This document shows, in pieces, positions 31,649 through 42,530 of a stretch of DNA of 64,000 nucleotides. Numbering within the stretch: the first letter of the stretch is position 1; each line of letters opens with the position of its first letter. The stretch spans positions 14,577,570 through 14,641,569 of the forward strand of contig NC_084720.1 in the NCBI RefSeq assembly GCF_033807575.1, given 5' to 3'. This stretch comes from Cydia pomonella. Lineage: Eukaryota > Arthropoda > Insecta > Lepidoptera > Tortricidae. A program made the translations under genes and the position numbers. The notes below the pieces were generated by a model that ran no database searches, was not told the origin of the DNA, and saw nothing but the letters and a program-made list of their open reading frames with translations.

Positions 31649-32447
31649 GTTGTTTGTTCCGCTACTATTGATGCTGACTGTACCCGGTTAAATACGATCG
31701 TTATAGGTTTCGCTGTTAATGAATTTAATTCCGATTGTGTGTGGGATCGTATAAATAGTCAAATGTGTGGTTACATGATCAATGATCCTCTTTAGGTTGC
31801 TAGGTAATAAGCGTTTATTGACGGAATTATACAATATTACTATATAATAGCAGTAGAAGTCGTTGTCGATGTCGCAGCCATCTGGTTAAATGTTAGCCAG
31901 CTTATTAGACGCCTAGGCTACTCATTAAATGCCGGCATTAAATTTCATGCTTAGGCTGAGAATTGGGTCAAAATTCATTTCGTTGTGTTGTTCTTCTGAC
32001 CCACTGACCATTCTGTCACGTTTGTATTGGTGGCGTCTATCAAATAAATAATAAAAGTCGTCTATTGCATGTCTTAGCTGCAGATAATATTTTACTTGAG
32101 AAAAATTAAAAACTAATTGGGGGTAAAAAAACAAGACGACGAAAATAATTTTTACCCAGTTAATTGAACTAAAATCACTTAACGTTAAACAAGGTGGCGT
32201 ATTGAAAGGATGTTTCCTTTTGAAAACGACTGATTCACTCAGTTAAGTGATTTAAATACATGTATCCTAAAAAAATTAAAGAAATGAAATAAAAATTATA
32301 TAAAACAAAGGAATAAAAATAGGTTAGGCTACAATAAAATAAACAAATAAATACAATAACCTAAACCTAACCAAACATTATGAATTAAAATTTCGGAAGG
32401 AGTCCTGAACAGTTTTCCAAGATTCGTTACTAAATTTCATAGATTTT
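31649..32447. other. Intergenic, no gene seen
   Basis: AT-rich; the 69-codon minus ORF at 31925-32134 has no recognised motif. Confidence 0.4.
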
Positions 32448-32518
32448 TTTATACTACGTCGGTGGCAAACATGCCTACGGCCCGCCTGATGGTAAGCAGT
32501 CTCCGTAGCCTATGTAGA
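32448..32518 (+). repeat. Fragment of the GCCCGCCTGATGGTAAGCAG repeat
   Basis: TACTACGTCGGTGGCAAAC, CGGCCCGCCTGATGGTAAGC and CTCCGTAGCCTATG match the 17546 and 25260 copies; the rest of the element is absent. Confidence 0.65.
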
Positions 32519-32916
32519 TTTGTGTTAGAACAATTAAACGTTATCGTCGAAAAACAGAAAATTCTCATGTTCAGCTACAAGCATCGCTTCGATTCCCACA
32601 GACGTATTCTGATTTTAATAACAGCTAAAGATCAGGATTTTATTTTATTCATAGGGGAAACAGCAGAGGTATGCGACAAGATAATAGTTTACATTGTCAG
32701 GTACATATATTATTGAGATGAACACTTACCTCCTTAAACGCTCTCACTAAAACATACTTAAAGTAAACGGACTTAAACTAAAAGGTATGTTTACATACAA
32801 GTTTACCAAGTGTTGTAGATCATGCATAACTACAACTATACTAAAATTTAAATGAAGAAACAAACCAAAAAAGTTGAAATTACTGACAACCACACACATT
32901 AACTACACTGAAATTA

Positions 32917-33160
32917 CCTCACTCGGTCTTGAAGTTTGATGCCGAGCATGGAGAGCCATGGAGCGCGCCATGCTCGGCATCAAACTTCAAGACCGAGTGA
33001 GGAATGTCGAGATCTGACGTCGCACCAAGGTGCAAGACCAAGGTTCGGAAGACTGCGGGTCACTTTCTGGATGAGATTGGCTCGGGACCGGGATAAGTGG
33101 CGTACTAGAAGAGAGGCCTATGCTCAGCAGTGGGCGATAAAAGGCTGATATGATGATGAT
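32917..33160 (+). pseudogene. RTE-type LINE 3' fragment with a perfect 35-bp snap-back at its 5' end
   Basis: The plus strand from 32958 reads MERAMLGIKLQDRVRNVEI, an RTE ORF motif, then hits a TGA, jumps across a deletion and resumes with the CGGAAGACTGCGGGTCAC segment also seen at 58900, ending CTCAGCAGTGGGCGATAAAA and a (GAT)n tail. Directly before the fragment, 32917-32951 is the exact reverse complement of 32968-33002, so the first part of the inserted copy is duplicated in inverted form across 16 nt. It is dead as a gene: stop codon, deletion and 5' truncation. Confidence 0.8.
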
Positions 33161-34485
33161 GACACTGAAATTAGCGATACTAGCGATGATGACGACACAC
33201 TACTGACGGTGACGAACACTATGTTGGCCTTCGAGCAATACCGGCTTCCGACAGGTCGGAAGGGAGGAGCCTAAGCGATATCATACCGAACAAATCATTC
33301 TGCCATTTTTTGCGGGGGGAAACGTGCACACAGTTGCACTTCTCACTCACTACATACAAAATCTAATCTGTAATGACGACACAAATACATAGAAAATGAC
33401 ACACGTCAAAGACAAATCTTGCACACCTCGATCTCTTTTTGTATATGGACGAGTCACAACATGCACCGTCATGGGCACAGTTGTACCTATGCTTTGGCAG
33501 AGGGGAATAATATGAATGCCGTCTCCCTTCCCGGTGTTGCTCGAAGATGTTGGCCATTGAGAATATTGAATATTTGGTTAGTTATGGATCTGATCTGTCA
33601 GTGTCAAAAGCAACATTTCTTTAACCAAAAACGTCACTTTTGCCACTTGTAGACAGACCAGGGGGCCGATTTTTTAATTTAGATCTCTCGATGTCGTGTT
33701 CTCCCTAGGCATTTCAATTCTACTAATGGAATTCAAAACGAGTGGTTAATTAAATACCAGTCCCAATTTCTATAGCTCGTATTTCAAACATAGCCCCGAT
33801 CAATTGAAAACATATTATTATATCGTGTTATATATCTAGTTTTTTTTCTATTATTTTATTCTTATTTTTTATATTGTACAACTAACATTATTAAGATACT
33901 CTGTAACTAACAAGCTATGGATCAACTTTGTCTGAATTAAACGATTTTATTATTTAATATAGCATTACGCCGTTTTCCACATATTTGCGAGTCACAAAAT
34001 CGAGCGCGTGAAATGAGAAAATCGGCCCCCAGATCCGTAACTAATCCAGATTTAATTCATAACTTGTGATTAAATCAAAATACGCCTGCCAGCAGTGCAG
34101 CGCTAAGGTCGTTAGTATCGCTAAGCAATAAGCCGGGCTCGTTACCGCCGGATCGGATCGCGGGCCGGCTGATTGCCTTCTTTATCCGGCGCCGGATGCG
34201 TCAAAAGATGCGTCCGTCACGTTACTTCAGCAATTGGACTCTATTGTGAGAACGCTAAGGTACAGAATTGAAAAATGTGTTACGTAAAGATGGGCAATGC
34301 CATTTTTAACTGTAATCATGTTTTTCAGCGAGATTTTAATTTATGATGTATTAGTCGTTTGAACTCTTTTCTGTAGGGTTTAAGGTTTAAAATACAAAAG
34401 CTGTTCGAAGCCTAACTGCTGTTAGCCATTCATGCTGAAGGTACAGTTTAGTCTATGTTTAATTTGACTTTCGCCGGGTTCAATA
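33161..34485. other. Intergenic, no gene seen
   Basis: Overlapping short ORFs at 33363-33652 have no known motifs. A GC-rich patch lies at 34130-34205. No feature supported. Confidence 0.4.
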
Positions 34486-34615
34486 CAATACAATACAAAT
34501 ACTCTTTATTGCACACCTCAATAAAAACATTACAGAGAGAAAACAGGATCAGAAGTAGAGGTAAGCAAAAGGCGGTTTAACGCTAAAAAGCGATCTCTTC
34601 CAGACAACCTTAGGT
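34486..34615 (-). mobile_element. LINE 3' end (minus copy of the 20871 family)
   Basis: The minus strand reads AAGGTTGTCTGGAAGAGATC, GCTTTTTAGCG and the terminal TGAGGTGTGCAATAAAGAGT with a (TATTG)n tail at 34486-34500. Confidence 0.65.
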
Positions 34616-34917
34616 AGCGGAATTCGATACATTTAGACAATGTTAGTAGGTGTTGCAAATCCAATGAAAGAAATCTATCACTTCCGAATAACTGGCAGGC
34701 CGATACCGTTCGGCGGAATGTTAATCAGTGGGCTCCTTTAGGACTTGATAGACAAAATTAACAATTGTTTACCTCATATACATTGTAGTTCTTAGATATA
34801 TTATAACAAACCTTTCAAACCTCAATACTGGTATTTTTATTTAATATTTTACTTTTTTATATTTATATTTATGACTGAGAGTCAAAGGAATTAATTAAAG
34901 ATCAACATCAAACATCA
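34616..34917. other. AT-rich spacer, no gene seen
   Basis: No supported feature. Confidence 0.4.
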
Positions 34918-35029
34918 GAGGGCCTACCGCGAACCATGTTTTACGTGTTGCCTCCCTGTCACACTTACGTACGAATTTACAAGTTCGACAGACATGCAAC
35001 ACGTCAAACGTGTTTCGCGGTAGGCCCTC
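34918..35029. mobile_element. 112-bp hairpin MITE
   Basis: Begins GAGGGCCTACCGCGAACC and ends GTTTCGCGGTAGGCCCTC. Same length as 29644-29755. The arms carry several mismatches, so this copy is older. Confidence 0.85.
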
Positions 35030-35296
35030 AGGTTTCGGCATCCGAGTCACGTTCATCGCAATATTTGCAATTTTATAACAATAATCAAATCCTTATTCAT
35101 ACGTTTATCTCACTCTTCCGTACACTCCTTGAGCAGTCGAGCAAGCCTGTAACAGTATATTTGATATTTTGCCCTGTGTGGACAGTTACAATTTGCATAT
35201 TGTATAACTGATAAGTGTTTTAAGTACAGGAAAATGTAAAACACATTGTTTACATTTATTTTAGACGAATGTGGAGGACTCGTGCGAAATCCTTTT

Positions 35297-35590
35297 CATA
35301 CAAACGTAGTCCTCATTTTCCTCTCTGGATATTAACATTATTGAAAATATTTTGACACAATTTGTTGTATATCATCCACAGCTATGCCCCTAAGTTCGAT
35401 TGTATTCGAATTTTTAGTTGTTATAGGAATTAGAAGCATTGAATTTTTTTTTATGAAATCTGTATTTCACTCCTAATTTTTATAATAATAGCTATGGTTA
35501 TGGTTACGGTTGGTTTTTACATCAAATTATCTAAAAATATTTTCCAAAATATCAATATTCAGAGAAGAAAATGGGAACTACGTTTGTATG
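35297..35590. mobile_element. MITE with about 57-bp TIRs (CATACAAACGTAG family)
   Basis: The left end CATACAAACGTAGTCCTCAT, then CTCTGGATATTAACATT..GAAAATATT, is mirrored by AATATTTTCCAAAATATCAA and GGGAACTACGTTTGTATG at the right. A second full copy is at 62541-62850; end fragments are near 16085, 19655, 37795, 45775 and 57117. Confidence 0.75.
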
Positions 35591-35876
35591 GAGAATCGAC
35601 GCCTCTTTTGTCTTAACTACCTAAAGAAATAGGTAGACTATAATTATACTCTATCACGAATATCACGATGGCTGTACCGAAGAATCCTTAGACGACTGCG
35701 CCATTCAATTACTTTATGACATTATTTTCAATAATTTCTAGTTCTAGTCTCACGGGAGTTTTATAGATAAGAGTCCAATTCTGATTTAATAATTTGTTAC
35801 GGTTTTTATCATATTTTGATGCGAACTTGAATATCACTCACGTGATGTGTGCATGCGAAATGAAGTGAACGTCGTG

Positions 35877-35985
35877 CGTGAGATGCTGTGGCATCATCAA
35901 GACGATCGCCACGGTCCTATTAAAAATGCGTTTCGAGCAGTGATGGGGCTGCCTCGCTACTCGGGGATGTTCGCGGCGGTGGTTT
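35877..35985 (+). pseudogene. Fragment of a LINE ORF2 C-terminal domain
   Basis: A short frame contains AFRAVMGLPRYSGMF, resembling the AYN(D/N)xxRxLLxLPRYCSASxMF motif I know from the C-terminus of some non-LTR reverse transcriptases. It lies inside an 83-codon ORF (35847-36098) whose end is unrelated AT-rich sequence. Confidence 0.5.
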
Positions 35986-36590
35986 TTTTTATTATTGATT
36001 TATTTATTTTAGTATTCATTTTAAGTTTTATATTTATTGTAAATTATTTAGAAATAATACATTTTAAAACTGATTATGAGCCATGTAGTTTGCAATAAAT
36101 GTTTTTTTTAATCAGTTATAAACCGTAACAATTTTTCAAATCCGAATCGAGTTCAAGATACGAGTACTTAGTGAATTAATTAACAAGTTTACCGACCGAA
36201 GACCGAAGACCGACCGACCGAGTGTAAGGGTACCGACAGAAAATGCATCAAACGTTTAATCATTCAGTTTGTCTGGGTATTAGGGGACGTAAAAAACCGT
36301 TAATTGGCTTAAAATAAATCCGTTAACTGGGATCTCGATTGAATGTTAAGCTGGCTTAAGCTGACTGTGTTCCAAACGAAATAATGTTTTTTTTTGTGAA
36401 ATAACAATGTTTTATTTCGTTACGAAATATAATTTGGTTGTTACTATGGTGCTGTTGCGTTTATTTTTTAAATTGTTATCATGTAACTCCGAATATCATT
36501 GTAAGGTTTTTGTTATCAAGGATAAAGTTTTTATTTTCCAAGTAGGTATATTACAATGCGCTTATGACAGTCAAATAAAACTACGCCGGC
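35986..36590. other. Intergenic with short GACCGAA repeats
   Basis: A small degenerate tandem (GACCGAAGACCGAAGACCGA) is at about 36195-36220. No gene. Confidence 0.45.
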
Positions 36591-36595
36591 TCTAA

Positions 36596-36720
36596 CCAAA
36601 CGCCTCTGACCCGAGAAGATTTAAATCCCTCCTAAATTGTAGGAGGGTGTCCCAAAATGGGACCGGCAAGAAACTCGGCGGGACACATCTTTTCAAAACA
36701 TTATATGTATAACAAACATG
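36596..36720 (+). repeat. Possible LINE 3' UTR piece
   Basis: Contains CCGGCAAGAAACTCGGCGGG, which I recall from lepidopteran LINE 3' regions. No coding part is attached. Weak. Confidence 0.3.
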
Positions 36721-37784
36721 CATTACATAAAAAAAATACAATTTAAATTCATATGGAATTAAAAAAAAAAACAAAATAACATACAGTAGGTGCCGTGCGG
36801 TACTTTCAAAGAAGCTATACATGGTAATTCATGAAAGGTGAGCAGGACCAATCATACACACTCGGTAAATGTTAATGGAACGATTATCATCGTGTTGAAG
36901 TGAAGCAACCAAACATTTTTCCTAATTTCAACTTTATTTTAACTTAACATCTTAATATCTACAATCATGGTCTTACAACAGCGAACGTCTTTAACCGTTA
37001 TAACAGTACTTGATATGACATTTAATTCTTCATTTAGTTCTTTTATTAAACAAACTTTACTCGTATATTGAATTCCCGAATAATAATTTGATCTCTTGTC
37101 CTACTTTTGGGACAAATGAACGGGGATAATTGGAATTATCTAGCTCCTCCTATTATCTAAGTTTTGCTTAAAATAATTAGGTCACAAATTTTTAGAGCTC
37201 GTTAAAAGTTTTCTTTCAGCTTTCGACTTGTAATGAACACGCACTAATGGAACTAGCTCTATTTTACATATACAGCATGACCTAAAATTACGAAAAAAAT
37301 TTTTTTTTAAATAAGTTCTACCTTACATAATTTTTTTTGTTACGTCGTTTAAGATTTAAAATTAAGTACAATTATTTAACTAAAAAAACGTGTTAACAAT
37401 ATGTCGCAGTAAATAAAACACTGACATATTTTTGTACCAACCTGAATAAGTATATACCAATTATTTCTAATTTTGCTGAATATACAGCTCAAATTTAGAT
37501 TTAACATATAATTTAAAACCAAAATTAAAAACATACTGCTATCGACATCACAACCACGATTATAAGTATTATAACCCGAAAATTACCTCTCAAAGCTTGC
37601 CCAGAGCATTTAAACTTATCGGACCCCGTCAATGACTCTTATCTCAGTAATAAAAACAGGTTTACCCTCACTGAGCACTAAAAAATACTTCCGTACAATG
37701 AAGGCAGATTAAAATGTAATAAAATATATATACCTGCAACCAAGGGAAGTATGTACGTACCTATTAAGAGGAAACATTTGTGGT
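36721..37784. other. Intergenic, no gene seen
   Basis: AT-rich; nothing recognised. Confidence 0.4.
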
Positions 37785-38170
37785 CATTTTTCCATACAAA
37801 CGTTCTCGACATTTTCCTCTCTGGATTTTGGCCCTAGATGAATATTTATTTTATATGTATTTAACATTACCAGTAAAAACGGCCAAATAAACGCGCCGCG
37901 TCTGTTTGCGGCGCGTTTATTTGGCCGTTTTTACTGCGTCGGCGTCTGCCTAGCATACAAAATTCGCATCAATAAACGCAAAAATCAAAACCGTTCGACA
38001 CAGATAATTTCTTTCTCATTCCGTTCCGATTGGTTTAGTGTTGGAGAAGGAAAATGTCGAGGACGAAACGTCGATTTCTGAGATTATTACACAGGAGTTT
38101 TCGCCTAAGCTGCAGTTGTCCTTATCGCACTAGTTTTAGAAGCCGCCCTCGTCATCGCGACAGAGATATT
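37785..38170. repeat. Dispersed MITE-like repeat hosting a perfect 29-bp palindrome
   Basis: Outer parts (CATACAAACGTTCTCGACATTTTCC and, inverted, GGAAAATGTCGAGGACG) pair and match the 19655-20150 repeat, including GCTGCAGTTGTCCTTATCGC. The palindrome is listed separately. Confidence 0.55.
37871..37936. repeat. Perfect 29-bp inverted repeat, 8-nt loop
   Basis: 37871-37899 is the exact reverse complement of 37908-37936. Each arm combines an AT-rich part and GCGCCGC at the loop side; the loop is GTCTGTTT. No mismatch in 29 bp. Confidence 0.9.
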
Positions 38171-38324
38171 TACGTAAAATTCTCCTAATTAATTAATTCA
38201 TCTGAGTAGGGGCTTAGCTGGTATTTCCTCTTAAACCATAGAGCAAGTGCGATGTATGTCGATGTCAGCCTAAATACAATAGCCTTTTTGTATTTTCATA
38301 CGATATAAAAGGCAAACGAGTAGA

Positions 38325-38490
38325 CGAATTGCCTGATGGTAAGCTATTACCATCACCCATGGACACAGTTGGCGGCATTTAAGATGGGAGTAGGCTTTTT
38401 CTTGGAGGATTGAAGATTATATTGGTCCAGAATTTCCACAGTTTAGCTGTGCGAGGCAGTAAGTTTCTGAAGTAAAACACAGTTGAGTGA
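38325..38490 (+). repeat. Fragment of the 24490-type repeat
   Basis: TTGCCTGATGGTAAGC, GGCATTTAAGATGGGAGTAG and TTAGCTGTGCGAGGCAGTAAG match 24490-24760 in order. Confidence 0.55.
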
Positions 38491-39064
38491 AATGTATAGA
38501 AACATGTCATCTTCCTTGCCATATCCGGCAATGGCTACTTCATCAACAATTCTTATCTGGATTATGAAATGCCCTAAGGCGCGCAAAACCAAACTTTGTC
38601 TTGAAGATGCGGTCACACAATGCGCAATGGAGTTGTGCAGTCGGGTTACGGGTGTACTTGTAGGAGGGCTTAGGTCGCGTCTAGCGGATATGATGCTTAG
38701 CATCTTGGTCTTCCAGATGCTGCTGTTCAAATCGATCTACTTTCTCATGAATACTTCATCAATAATTCTTACCCTGATTATGAAATGCCCTAAGGCGCAC
38801 AAAACCAAACTTTGTATTGAAGATGCGGTCACACGGTGCGCCATGGAGTTGTGTAGTCGGGTTGCGGGTGTACTTGTAGGAGGGCTTAGGTCGTGTCTTG
38901 CGGATATGATGCTTCGCATCTTGGATCTTGGTCTTCCAGATGCTGTTGCTCAAATCGATCTACTTTCTCATGAACACCATTCCAATCTTTGTAATGTTCT
39001 TCCAGCAGTCAGTCGGTATACCGCTAGCGACGCGGTGGCGTTTGTGAACATCTTTATGTCGTAG
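38483..39064 (+). pseudogene. 193-codon ORF spanning a 216-bp tandem duplication, function unknown
   Basis: The ORF covers two direct copies of a 216-bp unit (38537-38752; from 38753). In both, KTKLCxEDAVTxCAMELCSR and GVLVGGLRSxLADMML are encoded. Copy 2 has an extra 7 nt near 38925, shifting its end to DLGLPDAVAQIDLLSHEHHS. That version looks more protein-like, so copy 2 may keep the original frame and copy 1 a deletion. I do not recognise the family. The opposite strand also has three smaller ORFs here. It may be a retroposed gene piece or a repeat; the start codon and surroundings (a repeat directly before) give no support for expression. Confidence 0.35.
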
Positions 39065-40716
39065 GTACTAGCCGCTTCCGCTTTCCACAAGAAAGCTCAG
39101 AGTAGAATATTGCTTTGGGCAATCTAAAATGAAAATAAAAAAACATGTAAATACGTGAAAGAAACATGTACATACATTTAGAATATAAGGTTGTCAAAAA
39201 AAAAACAAACTTACTGACCTTCTGATCAAAAATTTTAATTATCCTTGAAAATTTTCATTCGCCTCTGACTACGCTAATTTTGCATTAACTTGTCGGTATG
39301 AACGCACACATATTCCATAAGCACTAAGGTTGATGCAGTTGCCATATAGTGTTGTGTGTGTTAAGTGTTGTTGTAGTTGTGTGTATTTTCGATATAAGTG
39401 AAAACTTAAAGTAGACGTAGGTTTTAGTGCTGTAAAACAATTCTAAAAGACTTTTTTTAGAAACAATTCTAAAAGACGTCGCGTCATTAAATGCGTCGTG
39501 TTGAGTTAAAACAAAGTAGTGATACATTGCTTGCTGAATTATTTTACGCGAGAAAATAAAAATAGACCATTTTTTATAAAACCTAAGAAAGTCTGTTCAT
39601 TATAGCCTAAACTAACTACCTTTTGACTATGCGGTCGTATCAAAAATACAGACTGTATTTTAGTTTGTAAAGAATGTCACCTCTATCGCAAAGGTTCGTT
39701 ACTCTATGCATTACACAATGGTATGGGAGTATTTTATGGTGTCGTTTCGCGGAACCTTTGGATAGATATTTTGATTGAAGGAGGGATCAACTAAAGGATT
39801 GTCTCAAATTGAATTCGTTTATGGTGGGATTAAAATCGTAATTGGACGTTTCGCATTACGGGAAGTTATACTAGTAATTTCTCGTAATGCAAAACGTTTA
39901 TTTTAGCTTGTTTATAAGATTTTTCACTAAAACTTTGACCATTTGCCCAAATATGACACCGTAAACAGATATCTAATATCTTATCTTATACCTTTAAACG
40001 AGCAATTCTTATATATGTATTTATTTATTTTTATACATATTAATATATTTCCGGGATCTTGGAAACGGCTCTAACGATTTCGATGAAATTTGCTAAAGAT
40101 CGATCTAGCTAGGTCTTATCTCTGGGAAAACGCGCATTTTTGAGTTTTTATATTTTTTAATAAAATGTATAGATATTTTCTTATAAAAGCGCATTGATTT
40201 TACCTACTCCTACGGTATACTAGTCCCTACTGTTTATTTTACGGGGGTGATGGTAAGCTAGGTTCTACGGGTAGGCCCAAAAATATGATGACATTTTTTT
40301 TATTACGTCATATTATTCATAATTTTAACAAACGTGACGTATCATTGCTAAAAAAAATAACATTTTGTAGAGTTTTTTTTTGTAAAATGATAGTATCTAA
40401 ATTTAATTGCTATTAACCCATTAGCAGTAAAATCCCCCCATAATTTACGTACGTAGGTAACATTAATTTTAATACTGCAAGCGACCGTAAAACATTTTTT
40501 TTAATTTGACGGAGTAAAATTATGGTTATGCTCGCATATTTTATGTGATTAGTGCATTACGATTTTATCAAGACCATAATACTTTTTTTATGATACTTGC
40601 TACTTCAAGTTCTATGTTTTTTTATTTTTAAACCTTTCACCGCGACTTTTTTCGCATAGAAAGACAACTGCTAAACTGATTTCCCTACACTTTTTTTCTG
40701 CAGGTAGTCATCCCGC
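39065..40716. other. Intergenic; one small hairpin
   Basis: A 19-bp hairpin with two mismatches pairs 39846-39864 with 39879-39897 (CGCATTACGGGAA / TTCTCGTAATGC). The remainder is AT-rich with no gene. Confidence 0.5.
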
Positions 40717-40838
40717 GGTGGCAGTATGGTTGCATTTTTATCACTTGTTACTATACCCGTCACTATCGCACTTACATACCTGTTAGAACGTGTGAGGCAT
40801 GGTGACTGGTGATAAAAATACGACCGTGCTATGCCGCC
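40717..40838. repeat. Hairpin MITE (GGTGGCAGTATGGTTGCATT)
   Basis: The left arm 40717-40751 and right arm 40801-40838 are imperfect reverse complements, sharing TTTTTATCAC / GTGATAAAAA. Confidence 0.65.
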
Positions 40839-41770
40839 TGTACAAAATTTTCGCCGACCTATTTCTACCCCTTAGATTTTCTTAGGGAAAAAATGTTTGC
40901 GTCTTTGCTAAATTTCACATAAATCAATTTTACCGTTGTTAACTGAAACGGGTATTAATCGCGCGGGACGAGGGTTTGGGGGAGCTGGATGCAACTATCA
41001 TAGTTTTGATTTAGTTTTTGTGTATATGGTGAACAGTCCTTGGGATTTTCAGGTTTTCATTTACCTATGATAAAATAAAAACCTAAGTGAAGGGGTCCTA
41101 GGAGTACGCGAATTCGTAATCATACGCGTATACGTTTTTCAGACCAAATTAATAATGACAAAACTACCTGTTATATTTGTACTATTAATATTTTCTTACT
41201 TATATACTTGTTTACAGTTTTACCATGACCAAACGACAAGTACTTTTACTTACAAATATGCGATTCAGTCAAATGCATGAGTAACGACTGTAAATCAAAT
41301 AAAATTTAAGGCATGGTCAAATCATCAAATGTCTCACAAAAAACTCAAAAAAAAAATCCTGTGAAAAAGTGAATAAAGCCAAAAACATTATTTAGTCTGC
41401 CTTTCCTTTAACTAAATAAAGTTATTAGATCCACAGAACTATTTATCAAAAAGCCTACGCTTTCAGCGAAACGCCGGAAAAAGATAATTATTTCCCAAAC
41501 CATCTGCAAAAAGGCATGTATTTTTGTTACCTACATTTTTTTAACCAATTTATCATTTGTCCGTCTGTCCGTGAGACAAAGGCGGACATAGTTAATTATG
41601 TTGGCACACAATAGGCTGTTGGGGAGAAGGGTCACTTGATGACTTATGTTAAAATGTTGCCCGCACATTGACACAGTTTTTGGACAAAAGGTTTTCATAT
41701 CGATGATATTGCGTTATAAATTTGATGGAAAACAAGCTTCGGTCTGAAAGTGATGTATCAGAATTTGCCT
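40839..41770. other. Intergenic, no gene seen
   Basis: AT-rich; nothing recognised. Confidence 0.4.
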
Positions 41771-42530
41771 TTTTAGGGTTCCGTAGCCAAATGGCAAAAA
41801 ACGGAACCCTTATAGATTCGTCATGTCCGTCTGTCTGTCCGATTCTGTCACAGCCACTTTTTTCCGAAACTATAAGAGCTTATACTGTTCAAACTTAGTA
41901 AGTGGATGTATTCTATGAACCGCATTAAGATGTTCACACAAAAATAGAAAAAAAAAACAATAAATTTTGGGGGTTCCCCATACTTAGAACTGAAACTCAA
42001 AAAATCTTTTTTCATCAAACCCATACGTGTGGGGTATCTATGGATAGGTCTTCAAAAATGATATTGAGGTTTTTAATATCATTTTTTTCTAAAATGAATA
42101 GTTTGCGCGAGAGACACTTCTAAAGTGAAAAAATGTGTGCCCCCCCCCCCCCCCTGGAACTTCTAAAATAACAGAATGAAAAATCTAAAAAAAATATATG
42201 ATATACATTACCATGCAAACTTCCACCGAAAATTGGTTTGAACGAGATCTAGTGAGCAGTTTTTTTTAATCCGTCATAAAATTAAAAAATTTTTTTTTCA
42301 TCAAACCCATACGTGTGGGGTATGGTATGGGGTATCTATGGATAGGTCTTCAAAAATGATATTTAGGTTCCTAATATATATTTTTTCTAAACTGAATAGT
42401 TTGCGCGAGAGACACTTCCAAAGTGGTAAAATGTTGAACAAGATCTAGCAAGTAGATTTTTTTTTAATACGTCTCAAATGGTACGGAACCCTTTATGCGC
42501 GAGTCCGACTCGCACTTGGCCGCTTTTTTA
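41771..42530 (+). mobile_element. Dispersed repeat, 'AGGGTTCCGT...CGCACTTGGCCGC' family
   Basis: Starts with a hairpin (AGGGTTCCGT / ACGGAACCCT) and ends with GCGAGTCCGACTCGC and CACTTGGCCGC. Internally a block of about 140 bp occurs twice (about 41999-42137 and 42284-42434; CATCAAACCCATACGTGTGG, GTTTGCGCGAGAGACACTTC), and a 15-C run lies at 42140-42154. An inverted relative lies at 54005-54835. I recognise it as a common lepidopteran repeat of uncertain class. Confidence 0.65.
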
